From: Bactrocera neohumeralis
Taxonomy: Eukaryota > Arthropoda > Insecta > Diptera > Tephritidae
DNA: 64,000 bases
Direction: 5' to 3'
NCBI RefSeq assembly: GCF_024586455.1
Contig: NC_065921.1
Span: forward strand, 88,162,061 to 88,226,060
In this document: piece after piece, positions 22,746 to 35,729 of the stretch
Layout of the letters: every line of letters begins with the position of its first letter
Numbering within the stretch: position 1 is the first letter of the stretch
Made by a program: the position numbers and the translations under genes
The notes under the pieces: model-generated
Told to the model about the DNA's origin: nothing
Databases searched by the model: none
Seen by the model: only the letters and a program-made list of their open reading frames with translations

Positions 22746-23570
22746 GACTTTATTCAACTTAGTTCCGTTCTAAGGTGATTCCTTGTTTATGGTAGCCCTT
22801 CAACTTTTCGACGCCATTTTTTTGATACGATTTGTTCTTTTCATGAAAATAGGCCTCAGTTTCGGTGGTCAAACTTCTTCCGAGCGAGCATTCTTTTGAG
22901 ATCGGAGAACAGGAAATAGTCGCTGGAGGTCAGATCGGAGAATACGGTGTCTGCCGAGGCGATTTGAAGCATAGATTTTGCCAACGTTTTCAGTGACTTA
23001 TGGAAATATGCATTGTCCTGGCGAAACAGCACTTTCTGTTTCTTGAAGTGCACCGACCTTCAGTGATTTCGTCCTACAAACGGTTCAAAATGCTATGTAT
23101 TAGTCGCTATCCTTCATTTTTTAAGGTAGCCAATAAAGTTATTACATGCGGATCCCAAGATACAGACGCCATAACTTACCAACCGACTGTTACGTTTTTC
23201 CACACTCGGGTGACTGTCGATTCGACTTCGAAGTAAAATGATGGAGCCATATTTCATCCATTATCACATATCGACGCAAAAACTCGGGGTTTTTACCTTT
23301 AAGCATCTCCAAATAATGCTCCGAATCATCAACTCGTCGTTCATTTTTGTCAAAAGTGAGCTCACGCGGCACCCACTTTGCACAGAGCTTTCTCATATTC
23401 AAATATTCGTGAATGATATGATATTCACGTTCTTTTGATATCTCTAGACTGTTTATTATCTCGAACAACCACTTTTTGTAGGATGGATCTGACTAAAAAT
23501 AATATAGATTTAATAATTCTAATAGCGCCATCTATGTGTCTGACCGGAGACTTTTCAATCGACCTGTTAA
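22745..23570 (-). pseudogene. Mariner, minus strand, internally deleted
   Basis: The 5' end at about 23570 (complement CAGGTCGATTGAAAAGTCTC, then ACATAGATGGCGCTATTAGA) is followed by a transposase. Readable blocks are KLCAKWVPRELTFDKNERRV, then RRYVIMDEIWLHHFTSKSNR with the first catalytic Asp, then FRQDNAYFHKSLKTLA with the second. SDLTSSDYFLFSDLKRMLA holds the third, and the C-terminus is KNGVEKLKG-like. The second and third Asp are 31 residues apart instead of the 34 normal for mariner, showing small deletions. The segment between the first and second Asp is largely gone. This lineage differs from the 31312 and 49229 copies. Confidence 0.75.
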
Positions 23571-23574
23571 GAAA

Positions 23575-25295
23575 CAGTTGGCAGCTTAAGTGGAAACAAT
23601 GTCTTTTTTTACAAAATCCGCTAAAGTCACCTTTAGGTTTAGAGGTCACAGCCTACTAGTAGCAATGCCAGTCTCCTCAAAAAGTCATCAAAAATGTTCA
23701 TTTTTCAGTTACTACTTCTAAAGACGAATGTAAAATATCCGAATATCAACATGGTGAATTTATCTCAGCATACTGAGAGTTTAGCAAAATTTTGCAAAAT
23801 CTCCAAAATTTAAGACAATATTATCACTTTCGTTTATACTAGTTTGCAGAAGCCCCATAATTTATTTCACGTCTGGCCTTCTATTATTGGTCGTAATTAA
23901 TAGGCTTCCCAAATTATTACTTTTATCGGCGCATAATTACTTCGGCTTTCTGCAAATCATTTCCTTATTATTACTAACCCTTTAACATACACATATATGA
24001 TTACAACAACATTGTACTACATAAATTTCCTGTGTCTTGCCACTTCCAGTTCATTGAGCACGCCTCGCTCTCTCTCAACGAGCAGTAACCCGTAATCAGA
24101 AGTGATTTAATCCTTTGTCTTACGCGCCGAGTGTCGATCATATCACTTTATTGGCAAGCGATTGCTGCACTATAATTATCGCTGTACAGTTACAAAGGAG
24201 ATGACAATGACGAAAGCCGAAAAACCCGAAAAAACATGAACTTGCAGAAGCGGGTAAGTAAATCATGCATATTAATATTGAAAATACATGCGTAAAGTGG
24301 AAGAGGGAAAACAGAAAACCAATAAAAGTAAATACTTGTGGATATACTGTATACATACATATGTGTAATATAATAAGTGGTCATTAATCACCGAAATTAA
24401 CTGCCGACAAGTGCTCCAATGTGGACGAGTGAACATGAGGAACTGTTGCGCTGAGGGACTGTGGGGCTGAGAGACGTGTTTTTTAAGGGTAAATGTACTT
24501 GCATGTATGTTGCGGCTAACGAAATCGGCCTTTGCAATTGCAATCGCAGTTCGGTAAATATTTACAGAAGCATTCGTGCGCTTGTGGCGCGTAATGAAAA
24601 ATGAAAATTACAGCTAATCACTATTCGAGCGGAAAGTGCAATTCGCAGTTAATGCATTTTGTCAGTTTAATTAAAGTGCAGCCAATAACAAGTGAGTTCT
24701 TAGCGCTCAAAACTCAGCGCATCAAACACAAAGTTGTGCAAGTCGCTGCCGCATATTTTCCGCGCTTCGCCACTCTACTTCAGACGCGAGACGCTGCTGA
24801 TTGGTCAGCTGCTGCGCGTAAATTGTAGTTTTAACCGCAAACAAATAATCACGGCTGCTGTTGCTGCTGAAATTGGTCTTCGTTACGAGACTTCTTCGCT
24901 GTTATTAACCATTGCTCAGCTCTTTCATTGCGCTCAGCTGGTTTATTTTACATTTGCGCGCTTTAGCTCCAATTAAAATTGATTATTGACTTGCGGTAGA
25001 CCAGTTCTTTCAACTAACTTCGCAGATCTTCGCATTTATTGGGTGAAAACTTTGATTGTTTTCATTGAAAATCACTGAAAGTTAAAGAAGTCTAGCAAAA
25101 CTTTTCAGTTCTACAAAAAAAGTTCGAATAAACATCAGAAATTACACTCGAAGCAAGGTTAGTTCCTTTTTTTGTGATTATTGTGCGAAGCAAAGGCTTC
25201 TTGTGGAGAGTTTGACAAATTCTACATACCAAAATCTTTAAAATCCATACTGCACTGAGAATCTGAATGACATGACAACCTTTTAAACTATTAAG
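23575..25295. other. No recognisable gene
   Basis: AT-rich. Small frames such as 24601-24828 have no recognisable domain. Confidence 0.35.
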
Positions 25296-25299
25296 TGTG

Positions 25300-26115
25300 C
25301 TAGATTAGCTTAAGTTGGATGGCTGATCCAGAGCTCGCACTTGGACTACTAAATGTAGTCCTTTGTGGAGCCAAAGGATAGGGCTTTTGCAGTCCGAACT
25401 TATTAGTGAACGACAAAAATTTGCTCAGGTGCTTAATTTCCATACCCTCTAGTTGGACGGGATAGTGAAAGAGTGAGCTTCTAAGTATTTGAGTCTCAAT
25501 CAAACGCGTGGCAATGAAGAAGGAATTGCTGAGATGATACCAGCTCTCCTTCTTCCATACACCTTCTGCAGAAGGCGTCCGGTAAGGCTCAAACTAGGAC
25601 AATGGAATATTAGAACCCACACAGCTAGGAATATGCAAGCTTTGCTGTGGGAAAAGAGCTCACTTGATCACTTCTGATCAATCTTGAGCCAAAGGGATCT
25701 TGCGATAGCGCATGAGCCATTTGTAGCAAAACGCTGGCCGGCTGGAAAAGAGCTATTGCCATCAATCTTGGGCCAAGGTTTCTTGACCGAATTTCTGCGA
25801 AGCCAAGCTGTCCAGTACTAAAACAATCGAGGAGAAGAAAGTACCGATCCGTTCCCATTCTTCAGTTTGCCGAGTTAGGATATCTTTTCTAGCCAGCTCA
25901 TCAGCTTAACAGTTGCCTGCGTTTCGCCTGTCGGCTAGCACCGGTACTAGTCTAATCACGAAGTAACTCGATGCTATTGATCACGAAGTTAGGGATTTCT
26001 TAACTAGCCCCGAACGCACGGTAAGCGAGCTCAGGCTAATAACGCCGCCTTGCTATCAGATTGGAGAGTCATTTCTTGGACTTGATTATCTTAAACACCA
26101 GGTGGTAAGACCATG
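25300..26115 (-). pseudogene. I-like LINE: RNase H end and C-terminal zinc motif
   Basis: From 26115 downward the minus strand shows an RNase H block (TLQSDSKAALLA), then YELARKDIL-like text. The C-terminal FCRRCMEEGELVSSQQFLLH with CHAF (CxxC...HC motif) lies near 25510-25570, and LEGMEIKHLSKFLSFTNKFG near 25390-25450. The last block aligns with GIEIKRLCKFVLDTKLF of the 12440 copy. The nucleotide 3' end (GGCTGATCCAGAGCTCGCAC on the plus strand) also matches the complement of 12776-12840. Several stops and frameshifts are present, so the copy is inactive. Confidence 0.65.
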
Positions 26116-26119
26116 ATTT

Positions 26120-28855
26120 TCATAGACAATGCGAGACATGCCCACAATTTTTTTAGCGGGTGTTTGCGCGGAAATCTTATCAAACTTTCTAAGAATGGTC
26201 CGACGTTTATTTAGAACGTTCTTCGAAAAATTCGGTTCATAAAAACTTTAAACTTACAGCAAAGGCTATAAATCAGGAGGAAATCAAAAAAAGAAGAAAA
26301 CTCCAGCTTGAGACAGTGAGATATCTCTGATTACTAACTGCATTTCTAAAGAAAAACTATTTGTAGTTTTGTCTGTTTTCATCAAAACTTGCACAATGTA
26401 CAAACCAAATACAACCCTGCGTTATTCAGCGCTTACCTATGTATATGCTGACATACAAAGGCAAATATTTTAATGAACATTTTCAACAAATAAATAAATT
26501 ATGTGTGTATTATTAATTATCGGCTGCCAAAATGCAATAGAATTAACGAAAGCGAAATTCACAACAACAACGGCAATCAATAAACGACAGCTTAAAACAA
26601 ATGGCGCGTAATGTTAATCATGCTGTTCGCTGCTGCGGCCGTTCCATACCAATTTTTCATTGTTAAGTGCTTTCCGCTTCCTTTCAACATGCAACATAAA
26701 CGAAACGATCATAACAGATTAAAAATAGAGCAAACGACAAAACCATTTTTTATCGCTTTATGACTATGTTTTCCTATATATGTACATATGTATGTATGTG
26801 TGTGTGTGGGCTACGCTTGGCAGACCACACAGCAATCAGCGGAGACCTTTTCATATGCGCAGCACATGCAAATTGTGAGTTATGTATATGACAAATAACA
26901 ACAACAACAAGAGCAAACAACAACAAAAATCGAAACCATATTATGCAAACATGAATACAACTTGAGTTGTTGCACAGCGCGCACAGCAGGAAGCCAGCGA
27001 CCGCAGCCCAATCAGTGGCGCCACCGCCAACATTCAGCAGCGTCGCGATGCAATACCAATACGCGTGTCAATTTGTTTGTTTACTTGTAGCGCCTACTGC
27101 AAAGGTCACACACAACCATCATACTTGGCTATGTGCGCTATTGCCTGTGTTGTTGCTGCGCCAGACAGCAAGCGACGCGCAGCAACACAAATACACACAC
27201 ATTCCGACGAATCATTTAAATTAACTGCGCTGCTTTGCATCCTTTTGATTTCGTTTTCATTTGCTCGCTGCCAGCTGGCCAGCGCTCGCCTAGCTATTGC
27301 CCCACCCCGTGGCGCGCTGTGTCTCCGCCCGTTTCCACGCGCCGCCTTAGCCGCTGCGTTAATGATGTTTCTGCGTTTACGATTATGCGGTGATTAATTC
27401 ACCTTCGCTTGCTCAATCTTCCCTTCGCACCCCTCAGCAAACAGTGCTCCAGCTATCGACGCATAGTTGGATGTCCCACAATATGTTTGCCTTCCGCGTT
27501 TATTTCCGCCAGCTGGCAGCAGCGTTGTGCTTCAGTGGTTACGCCGTGTCGCCAACTTCAAAGGCTTTCACATTGTTGCTTTATAGTGATCGTTATTAAT
27601 TTTACGCCATTGATGGATATAAATCGGCTACACGTTGCCACTTTGCCGCCTTCGTCTTTGTATGCGCTCTTCGGTGTCTTTTGGCGCGTAATTGCCCTGA
27701 AGCAGGCTGGCAGTTGGACGCAGCGAAGCACTGCCATTCGTTTCTTTCTCTTATTTAAGTGGTCCATCATGTTTGAAAAGGTGTTTAGCTGGTATTTGCA
27801 CAAAGAATTTTGTTGGCAATGAAATAAAGCGGCCCATTTGCCAAGCATCCGTCACTGAGAAGATCCCACGCTTCTCCTTTATTAGCGCTTGGGTGTCCCA
27901 CTCCTAACGCTGAACCCGTAATTAATGTCACTTTTTATCACGTCAAATTTAATATCCCTTATTTTAATATCAAAAGGTTCGCATTTAATGCGAATGATCC
28001 GTTTAGCGTAGAATTTGTAGCCCGTCATAGAGCATTAAGCGAGACGCGGCGACGACGAGCCAATTGCCATACACATCCGCAAACGAAACTGACGTGAGAA
28101 ATGTGGTATGAATTCCCTACGGCCTCCGCAGAAATGTAGCAGTCACGTATTCCGCATATTTTAGTTTTATTTCATGACATTAATTCTGTCATAATTCTGT
28201 TGACTGATTTATTGGTTGGCGAGCAGATATTTTTAAGATACGAGAAGCTAAAATGACCATCAATACTTTTTTCGCAAGAAGACACCTTCGAAAGCGGCCT
28301 TGACTTGATAAGCCGACTTTCTCTACTTGTGGTCTGATAACATCAGACAATTTTCCAATGCTCCCCCTCTAGAACTTAAATTTTGCCTCAGCTGAGCTAA
28401 CATATGGTAACATTAGAAATCAGAAATTATTAAAGTTTCTACCACGAGCTAGGGTTTATTGTGCCATCTCCTCTATCACATATATTCCCAAAGGTCCAGC
28501 ACTCTAAAGAATTCCAGAAAGTTGCTTTACGCTATTGAGGTGATGTGATCTCTATCCACATAAATGGAGCCAAGAGCCAGGAGTTTCCGGTTCCAGATAG
28601 CTAATCCGGCAGTTTGCACAAGAAGCCCTGCCCATATTGGTCAAGTGTTCCTTCAGCCTGCAAGATGAGTATGGATTGCGACTAGTAGACGAAATTTGTC
28701 TTAGGCGAGGTTAATCATGTCTTTAAATCTTGCTGGGTTGTAACCTATCAAAAGCAGCTTTTCATGGTGCATACTTTTTCCTTGCTGACGGTACCCACTC
28801 ACTCCTCCATATGAAGCAGTCCCTTTATGGTGTGAGAATCTAATACAGGGTTCTT
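26120..28855. other. No recognisable gene; GC-richer island
   Basis: 26760-26810 and 26890-26930 hold TATG and CAA simple repeats. 27000-27800 is GC-richer, with overlapping open frames in several phases. No domain, splice pattern or known motif is recognised. Confidence 0.35.
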
Positions 28856-28859
28856 GTCC

Positions 28860-29100
28860 CATCATCTTAAAAACTGCAGTAGAGCGGCGAGTTGATAGGC
28901 GAGTTCGTTGTCGACTACCCTTTTATGTCCGGTACTCAGTTTAGTTACACACGGTTGCAGCCCTTCGGCCTTCATATGCACTCTTATTTTAAAAAGATTT
29001 AATCTCATAGGCAGAGCCGTCAGTATGCTTTTCCTCAGTAGAAGGTCAAGGGAGGAATCACTCGAGTCAGCCTTAACGGCCGAGAGTAACTTTAAACTAC
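28860..29100 (-). pseudogene. Possible LINE RNase H scrap
   Basis: The minus strand reads LQPCVTKLSTGHKRVVDNEL then AYQLA, which resembles the RNase H block WVPGHKGxxGNELADxLA with three key positions changed. Its place beside two other LINE fragments supports the reading, but the similarity is short. Confidence 0.35.
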
Positions 29101-29670
29101 TTTATGAAGGTTACACTTTTTGTAACGTCGTCTCTTAGTAGAAGGGTGTATCTTTGCTTAAAGCCGTCATTTATTGAAACGAGATTATCCTCACATTTCC
29201 ATTCCAATCTTCTACCGTGAGTAGCGTGGTAAGCCTCGCTGTCTGATTGATTACTATATGGAGCGGTATGAACTCCAGCAAGACGTTGTTGTTGTTTTAA
29301 AGGATGCCTTATCCCCGTAGGATAGTAAGAATTAGCTAAGTTTTCATCGGCATCATCCAACGGTAAGCCCAGAAAACGTGCTGTTTCGACGGGGTTGGCC
29401 TAGCGAGATTTGGCGTCAGATGGGTGGAGTGGGTGGCGCATGCAACAAAGTGACACACGTATATTGGATATGTCAGGGTCTATTCTGGACAGGTAGGACT
29501 TTAACCTCCTACAGTATTCAGAACGAAGATGCGCAAGGGTCACAGTCGTTTCACGCGACAACTCAAGCTCTTCGCCTGCAATGGGTGGCGGTTTGACTCC
29601 AAGTACGCCATTCACTGAAAGCGAGTCGATGAAGGAATTGATGGCTCCACTGTGAATGGCGGTCAATGAT
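29097..29670 (-). pseudogene. Jockey-like LINE ORF2 C-terminus
   Basis: The minus strand from 29666 reads AINSFIDSLSVNGVLGVKPP, then PIAGEELELSRETTVTLAHL and RSEYCRRLKSYLSRIDPDI. It then jumps after a deletion to LDDADENLANSYY. This is the same C-terminal domain as at 2100-2440 (GVKSPPIADDELDFPRL). The coding end is followed by a CAACAACAAC-containing 3' segment near 29285-29300. Part of the Cys/His motif is lost. It is flanked on both sides by fragments of a different LINE lineage. Confidence 0.65.
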
Positions 29671-29699
29671 TGTTGGAAGTGAGTTGCAGTCGAAGACTG

Positions 29700-29930
29700 G
29701 TCAGTTGTATTGTCTCATGTTGTCGACGATGACCTCTTGATGTTCTAGCAAGATGTCAAGTGCTGCGTTAGGCCAAGTGCAGAATGCTCCACGGACGCAC
29801 ATGTCACTTTCAAGTTGACAGCGAAGGCAAGCTTTTGCTGCTTCGATTTATAAAACCCCACCGAAGTCTGTGATGCCTTCAATGGCCATAGTAATATTAT
29901 CGGAGCAAAATAGTTGAACCACTCTTATAT
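29700..29930 (-). pseudogene. I-like LINE RT-thumb fragment
   Basis: The minus strand carries IEAAKACLRCQLESDMCVRG followed by AFCTWPNAALDILLE. This aligns with TTEAATTCIYLHVKCNAHLS and MRTCPTAALEVMLEL at 6730-6860. It lies directly upstream (in element orientation) of the Jockey-like piece at 29097-29670. Confidence 0.55.
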
Positions 29931-29939
29931 TCTTCTACT

Positions 29940-31305
29940 TTCTATTATCTTATTTTCTTTTATTTTACACTTACTACTTTTTCACATTTCTTTTCTCTTC
30001 TTTTTTCAGAAAGGTGATTCCCTCTTCAATAAATGAGAATTTTTAATAATGAAGACAAGCTCTACAGATTTTTTAACCCAGCTCTCCATACTAACGCTTT
30101 TTCCTTTCATTGCGCGTTCTCAAGTGATGTGTTGGTCGTTGGAGTCTTTGCTGTGTGTAAAAAGAGAAGCTGAGTCAGTGCGGCGGCATGCTCCTAAAAT
30201 AAACTGTCGTTCGCCACATGTCATATTTTAAAAACTCTTCGCTTTTTCTCCTCGCCAAATTGCAGCTTAATGTAGTTACTTTTCATAAACATATTTATAC
30301 ATGTTGTCGTTGTTGTTGTAAAGTAATTAATTCTATCAGGCGTGTGTATTATTTTGCGGCATATGCCATATGTTGTTGTATAATCACCCCCGCATGCAAC
30401 AAAAAGGTTTGCCAAAATATGAAATTAGTAAATTCAGAGTCCTTCACACACACACACTCATACTCGCATAGCCATATATGTGTGCTTGTTGTTAGTAACT
30501 GCAAAAAGCTGGCAAGCAACTGGCGCAAGCAGCCGTCCAACACACGTGTTGCCACTTGAGGCCGCCAAGGAAGGCCTGAGCGCGGTTGCAGCGGACAGCA
30601 AAGACTACGCGCGCTTCGCTTGCTCCACTCGTGCGGGGAGTTACAGTTACCGTTGCTGCCTTTTTTGCCTCTGGAGTACATTTTAAAAATTTACTGCCTT
30701 CACCAACCACCCTGACCACCAGCGCTGGTTCAACACACGTACACGCAACGCCACATTTGAGCGCTTGTGTTTTGTTGCTCGCTAAAACTGACAGCACAGG
30801 TGCCACATTACTCGTGCGCCGTGCCAACATTCGGGTCAGGATGTAGCAATTTTAATAATTTGTCAAGTGGTTTGCATTTGCATATGAAAAGGCATAACGG
30901 CGTTAGTGGCGCACGCAGCAGCCCCATGCCTCCAAGAGAATTCTGCATAATTTATGTTTAGTTGTAGGAAAATTAAATGCAAATGCAAACGTGTTTAAAT
31001 TTTGTTGCTGCAAAGTGACTTATGTACCGTTAACTCACGTCTTTACATTTGAGATGCGCGCTGGCGCTTGGAGATGTGGCTGGAAATGTTCGTCTTCTCA
31101 TCCTCATATGTGTTCACGCCCGATAGATGCCGCCAGTGTCGAATTATTACAAAAAAAATCGTGTATTTGCCGCGATTTGGCTCAAACTCGAGAAATATTT
31201 TTGGAAACCTTATAGAAAAATATACCGCCAGGTGAGAGCTCTTCATTACCGCTGCTACTGCTTCTCCTTCTTCTTCTTCTTTACTGCCGACTAGCCGAAT
31301 AGTAG
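29940..31305. other. No recognisable gene
   Basis: T-rich at 29930-30015. Simple CACA and GTTGTTG words occur at 30305-30330 and 30445-30470. 30500-30850 is GC-richer, with overlapping frames and no recognised domain. Confidence 0.35.
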
Positions 31306-31311
31306 CTTATA

Positions 31312-32392
31312 TTGGGTTGTCGAAAAAGTCTTTTCGTATTTTGTCAAAAGATGTGAAATATGCCACGTAAGCCAATGAAAGTTGGGAAGTTTTCGGAGAC
31401 GATGCTGTATCAGTCCGTTCAAGAGATCAATCCGTTCTGTAAATTTCGATGTGAAAGATCTCGCCTCGCTCTGACCGACATATCGTTGAAAAAGTCGATT
31501 AAATTATGGAAAAGGTTGACCAGGACCGTCACATAAGCAGCCATGACAACGCTTAGGAACTTAACATTCATCATCAAACGGTTTTGAACCATTTAAAAAA
31601 AGGCTGGCTACAAAAAGAAGCTCGCTGTTTGAGTACCACATGAATTGTCTGTGAAAAGTTTTATGGACCTAATTAACATCTGCGTTTCTTTGCTGAAACG
31701 AAATGAAATCGAATCATTTCTGAAACGAATGTTAACAGGAGATGAAAAGTGGATCAAATACGACAATAATGTGCGAAAAATATCATGGTCCAAGCGTGCT
31801 GAAGCTTAACAAATGGTCGCAAAGCCAAGATTGTCGCCTCGAAAGGTTATGTTGAGTGTTTGGTGGGATTTGGAAAGGAATCATCCACTATGGGTTGCTC
31901 CAGCCTGGTCGAACGATTGATTCTACATTTACTGTCAACAAATGATGAAATTAAAGCAAGCAATCGAAAAAACGGCCAGAACTGATCATCAGGAAGGGCT
32001 TCGTGTTCCATCAGGACAACGCTCGACCACACACATCTTTGATGACTCGGCAAAAACTGGAAGAGCTTGGCTGGGAAGTTTTGATACATCCACCACATAA
32101 CCCTGACCTTGCAGCATCGGACTACGATTTGTTTCGGTCAATGCAGAACTGCCTTAATGGAGTAAAGTTGGCTTCAAGAGAAGCCTGTGAAAATTACTTG
32201 TCGCAGTTTTTCGCCGAGAAACCAGCAATATTTTACACTGATGGAATAATGTCTCTAACGAAAAAATGGCAAAAAGTGGTAGACCAAAATGATCCATAAT
32301 TGGTTCACTAAAGTTCATTATACTTGTAAATATAAAAAAAAAAGAAATAATAATTTGATTTGAAATACGAAAAGACTTTTTCGACTACCCAA
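31312..32392 (+). mobile_element. Mariner element with both terminal inverted repeats (inactive)
   Basis: 1081 bp from terminus TTGGGTTGTCGAAAAAGTCT to its complement at 32363-32392, with TA at 31310-31311. The transposase gene is frameshifted. The N-terminal region is scrambled. MLTGDEKWIKYDNNVRK carries the first catalytic Asp (codon 31741). VFHQDNARPHTSLMT (codon 32015) and PDLAASDYDLF (codon 32120) hold the second and third, 34 residues apart, which identifies a D,D34D mariner. The first Asp is in a different frame from the other two, and stops occur near 31808 and elsewhere, so no functional enzyme is made. The 37655 copy and the 20571 MITE belong to this family. Confidence 0.9.
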
Positions 32393-32399
32393 TGTATCT

Positions 32400-34630
32400 C
32401 ATATATATTTTTTTTAGATTCCTTGCTCTTTGCGAACCATTATGCCTGGAACCACATTATATTTTCCTGCAGATTGCACTGAAAATCTTCACCTCAGTAA
32501 ATCTGCGCCACTTCTTTATTTATTAGTTCTTTATTTGATTATTTATTTAGACCGCAGCTTTGCGTTGTTCTTTCCTTCCATTAAGTTTCCGCGATTTCGT
32601 TTTATTTTACGTTCTGTCAATATTTTATTTTCTCTTCTCAGTGACCGCTACTTTGCACTTTACAACTTTTCGCGCCCACAATCCCTCACACACACGCACA
32701 CCCACACACATAGGCACACAGGCGCTTGAAACTGAGCACATAATTTCACCACACCCATCATGTACCAGCTTCATTAAAAACTTTTAGAAAATACAATTAA
32801 AACTTTCGCGAAAGCTCCACAGCCGCAACGTGCCAAACAGCTTTCACGCCGCACTATTTTTACGCCTTTTTTGTTATTATTTCTACTTTTACTACTTTTT
32901 CCTCCATTTTCATTTAGTTGCATTTTAGTTGCGCGAATGTTCTTCGATTGACCAGCAAGTAATGCAGGGTCTACAAAATCGATGAGTGATTTTTTCGATG
33001 TAAAACTTTTTTCATCGCTTTTGGCACCATGTTGTTATTGTTGTTGGTATATGCGATCGCGTTCGTGCGAAGTGCAGAGAAATCAATATATTCTCGGTGG
33101 CGTGAACTTAAAGGAAGAGTTCGCTGTCACTTTAGTTATCAGCGCTAAAAGTACGCCTCAAAGCAAAATGTGCGTGTGCTAAGAGAAGCTCTCAAGTCGC
33201 CTTTGCACAATTTTGCTTAAGGCATTAAAATTTCACACCTCACATGCTGACACATACACTCAAATACTCGGGTATAATATGCAAATGTGTAGCTGGCTGG
33301 AAGCGTTTATTTGTCCGGTGTCACTTTCATGCTTTGCGGCGCACCAAACCCCTTAACACACGCATGAGCTGTCAACTTGGCCATCTGTAGAGAGCTCCAC
33401 CTAGGCCAGTCAAGCACTCAGCCAACCATGAGATGGTCAGTCAGCCGGCAGAGCAATCAGTCAGCAATCATCAGAACTCACAGTTTGTTGGCTATTAGTG
33501 GTTGAGGCTTAACAAGCCCGCACCAAGCAACGTGTGAGTTAATGCTTTGGCTTTTTGGCAAAAGCGAATTCGAGGAAGTGCCCATTTGAAGCAAAAAAAA
33601 AATCGCTTGAAGATTGAAATTAACACGCTCACACCTTGTCGGACAATCAAAAGCCACAAAGCGACAGCATCCAACTGTCAATATGTCACGTTTGCTCCAT
33701 CAAAGGCATCGATGGTGGTACGCAAATAACGGATATTAGCTGCGTCAAGCATGACAAACATATCTACTTGCATTTTCGTGTTATTGCCTTCATACTGAAC
33801 AGTTGACTGCGCTCGTTGCTTGTTAGCTTTGTAGTGCACTCTTTCTCTCCTCTGAGTGGTGCGTGTAGTATGCTCTTGGTTTCTTTGCTGTTTGACTGCA
33901 CTTCTCAGCAGTTTTATGAAAGTATTGTGTTATATAAAGGTCAACTTTTAGGTTATGGTATTTCAGTAAATAATAAATATTATAATTTAGTAGCAAAGCG
34001 CACTGTTAATGTAATATCTTTCCTATTTTTAAGCAGCGCTTCTTCTAACGCGTTCTCTTATTCCTTCACAAAGAACTAAAAAAGATTTCTGCCAGCAGTG
34101 GTATGAGTTTCACTAAGCACAAACGACAACACTTGAGCCATCAGTTGTCAAATGGAAAGGCACTAAATAAAGTCTACGAAACTACCAGCTTTTTCAAATT
34201 CACACCTCACCTTATTCTATTATTCTAAAACCTCAGCCCCCACTTATCTAAGATTTATTTAAAGTCGCTGAGCCCGCCACAAATCGAATGCTCGCAGCAC
34301 TTCAGGTGGGTTCAGCAAGCACTTGACTAGATAAACAAAAGCTTAAATAAATGCGCGTTTCTTTTAATGCTTTTAAGCACCAAAAACACCAGGCTTATTT
34401 GTATTGAAAACATTTTTAATGTGGCTAAGTCTTGCGTAGGGCTTATAGGTGCTTACTGATGCCGCAGAATATGGAAATAAATAATGCTGGATTATTGATT
34501 ATGCAAAGTGCAGGTGTATGGTATGTAGGTGTTGGATTGGCTGACAAACTTCTTGTAGAATAATACAAGTGCTTTGCTTAGAGTTAAAAATAATCTGTCT
34601 TTGAGTGAGGTACACAATAAATATTTATAA
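32400..34630. other. No recognisable gene
   Basis: CACA-rich at 32688-32720. The rest is unique AT-rich sequence, with small frames of no recognised identity. Confidence 0.35.
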
Positions 34631-34639
34631 CTCTTCACT

Positions 34640-35725
34640 TTTTCTTCTTCTTTAATGTCGAGTTTACTACAGCACGCCAGACGTTCTTCCTTTTCGCTGT
34701 TTGTCGCCAATTGGAGATTCTAAGTGTACCCAGGTCCTTCTCCATCTGGTCTTTCCAACGGAGTGGAGGTCTTCCTCTCTCTCTGCTTCCACCGGCGGGT
34801 ACTGCGTCGAATACTTTCAGATCTTGAGTGTTTTCGTCCATTCGGACGACATAACCTAGTCAGCGTAGCCTCTGTTTCTTAATTCGCTGTACTATGTCAA
34901 AGACGTTGTATATCTCGTACAGCTCATCGTTCCATCCCCTGCGATATTTGCCTTTGTCAATGCGCAAATGGCCATAAATATTCTGCGGAACCTTTCTCTC
35001 GAAAACTCATAACGTCAACTCATCAGATGTTGTCATCGTCCATGCCTCTGCACCATATAGCAAGACTGTAGTAATGTGTGACTTATAGAGTTTGGTCTTT
35101 GTTCGTCGAAAGAGGACTTTACTTCTCAATTGCCAACTCAGTTCAAAGTGGCACCTGTTGGCAAGAGTTATTCTGCGTATAATTTCGAAGCTGACATTGT
35201 TGTTAGTATAAATACTGGTTCCAAGATGGACGAAATTATCTACTTCGGGGGACTTGGAAATTATGGCTGTCAACAGTGCCATGGGAGCCAAGTCGCGAGT
35301 GCGACGACTGTTTGTTTGATGACTGGAGATATTTCGTCTTGACTTCGTTCACTACCTGTCCCACCTGCTTCGCATCCTTTTCTAGTCTGGAGAAAGCAGA
35401 ACTCATCGGCGTATACTGAAGCTGTACACTCTCTAAGAAGACTGTACATTCTCTATTTAGCTCTGCAGCTTGAAATATTTTCTTCAGCAGTAGATTGAAG
35501 AAGTCGGCCGATAGAAAGTCGCTTTGTCTGAAAACTCGTTTTATATCGAAAGGCTCGGAGAGGTCTTTCTCGATCCTGATGAAGCTGTTGGTATTGCTCA
35601 ACGTGAGGTTACACAGCCGTATTATCCTTTTCGTGCTGTCAAAATCAGCTTTGAAATCGACGAAGCGCAGATTGTGGTGCCTTCCTTTTTATGGAATGGG
35701 TAGAAGCTCACATATAGTTTTCAAT
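34640..35725 (-). pseudogene. RTE-like LINE, RT and C-terminus
   Basis: From 35725 downward: a short fingers-region segment; then, after an internal deletion near 35670, VRIEKDLSEPFD-type text and RVFRQSDFLSADFFNLLLKK, the RT palm lead-in. AFSRLEKDAKQVGQVVNEVK then TKYLQSSNKQSSHSRLGSH follow. Then come VDNFVHLGTSIYTNNNVSFE and LYKSHITTVLLYGAEAWTMT. The C-terminus is RERGRPPLRWKDQMEKDLGT then LRISNWRQTA. The (Y/F)xDD catalytic box between the two palm segments is lost. The element ends at a GAAGAAG tail. It is the same family as 18064, 18485, 56715 and 63130. Confidence 0.85.
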
Positions 35726-35729
35726 TCGA

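Noticed and set aside
31270..31292. TTCTTCTTCTTTACTGCC as another RTE-like LINE tail
   Set aside because: Only about 18 low-complexity bases match before the sequence diverges.
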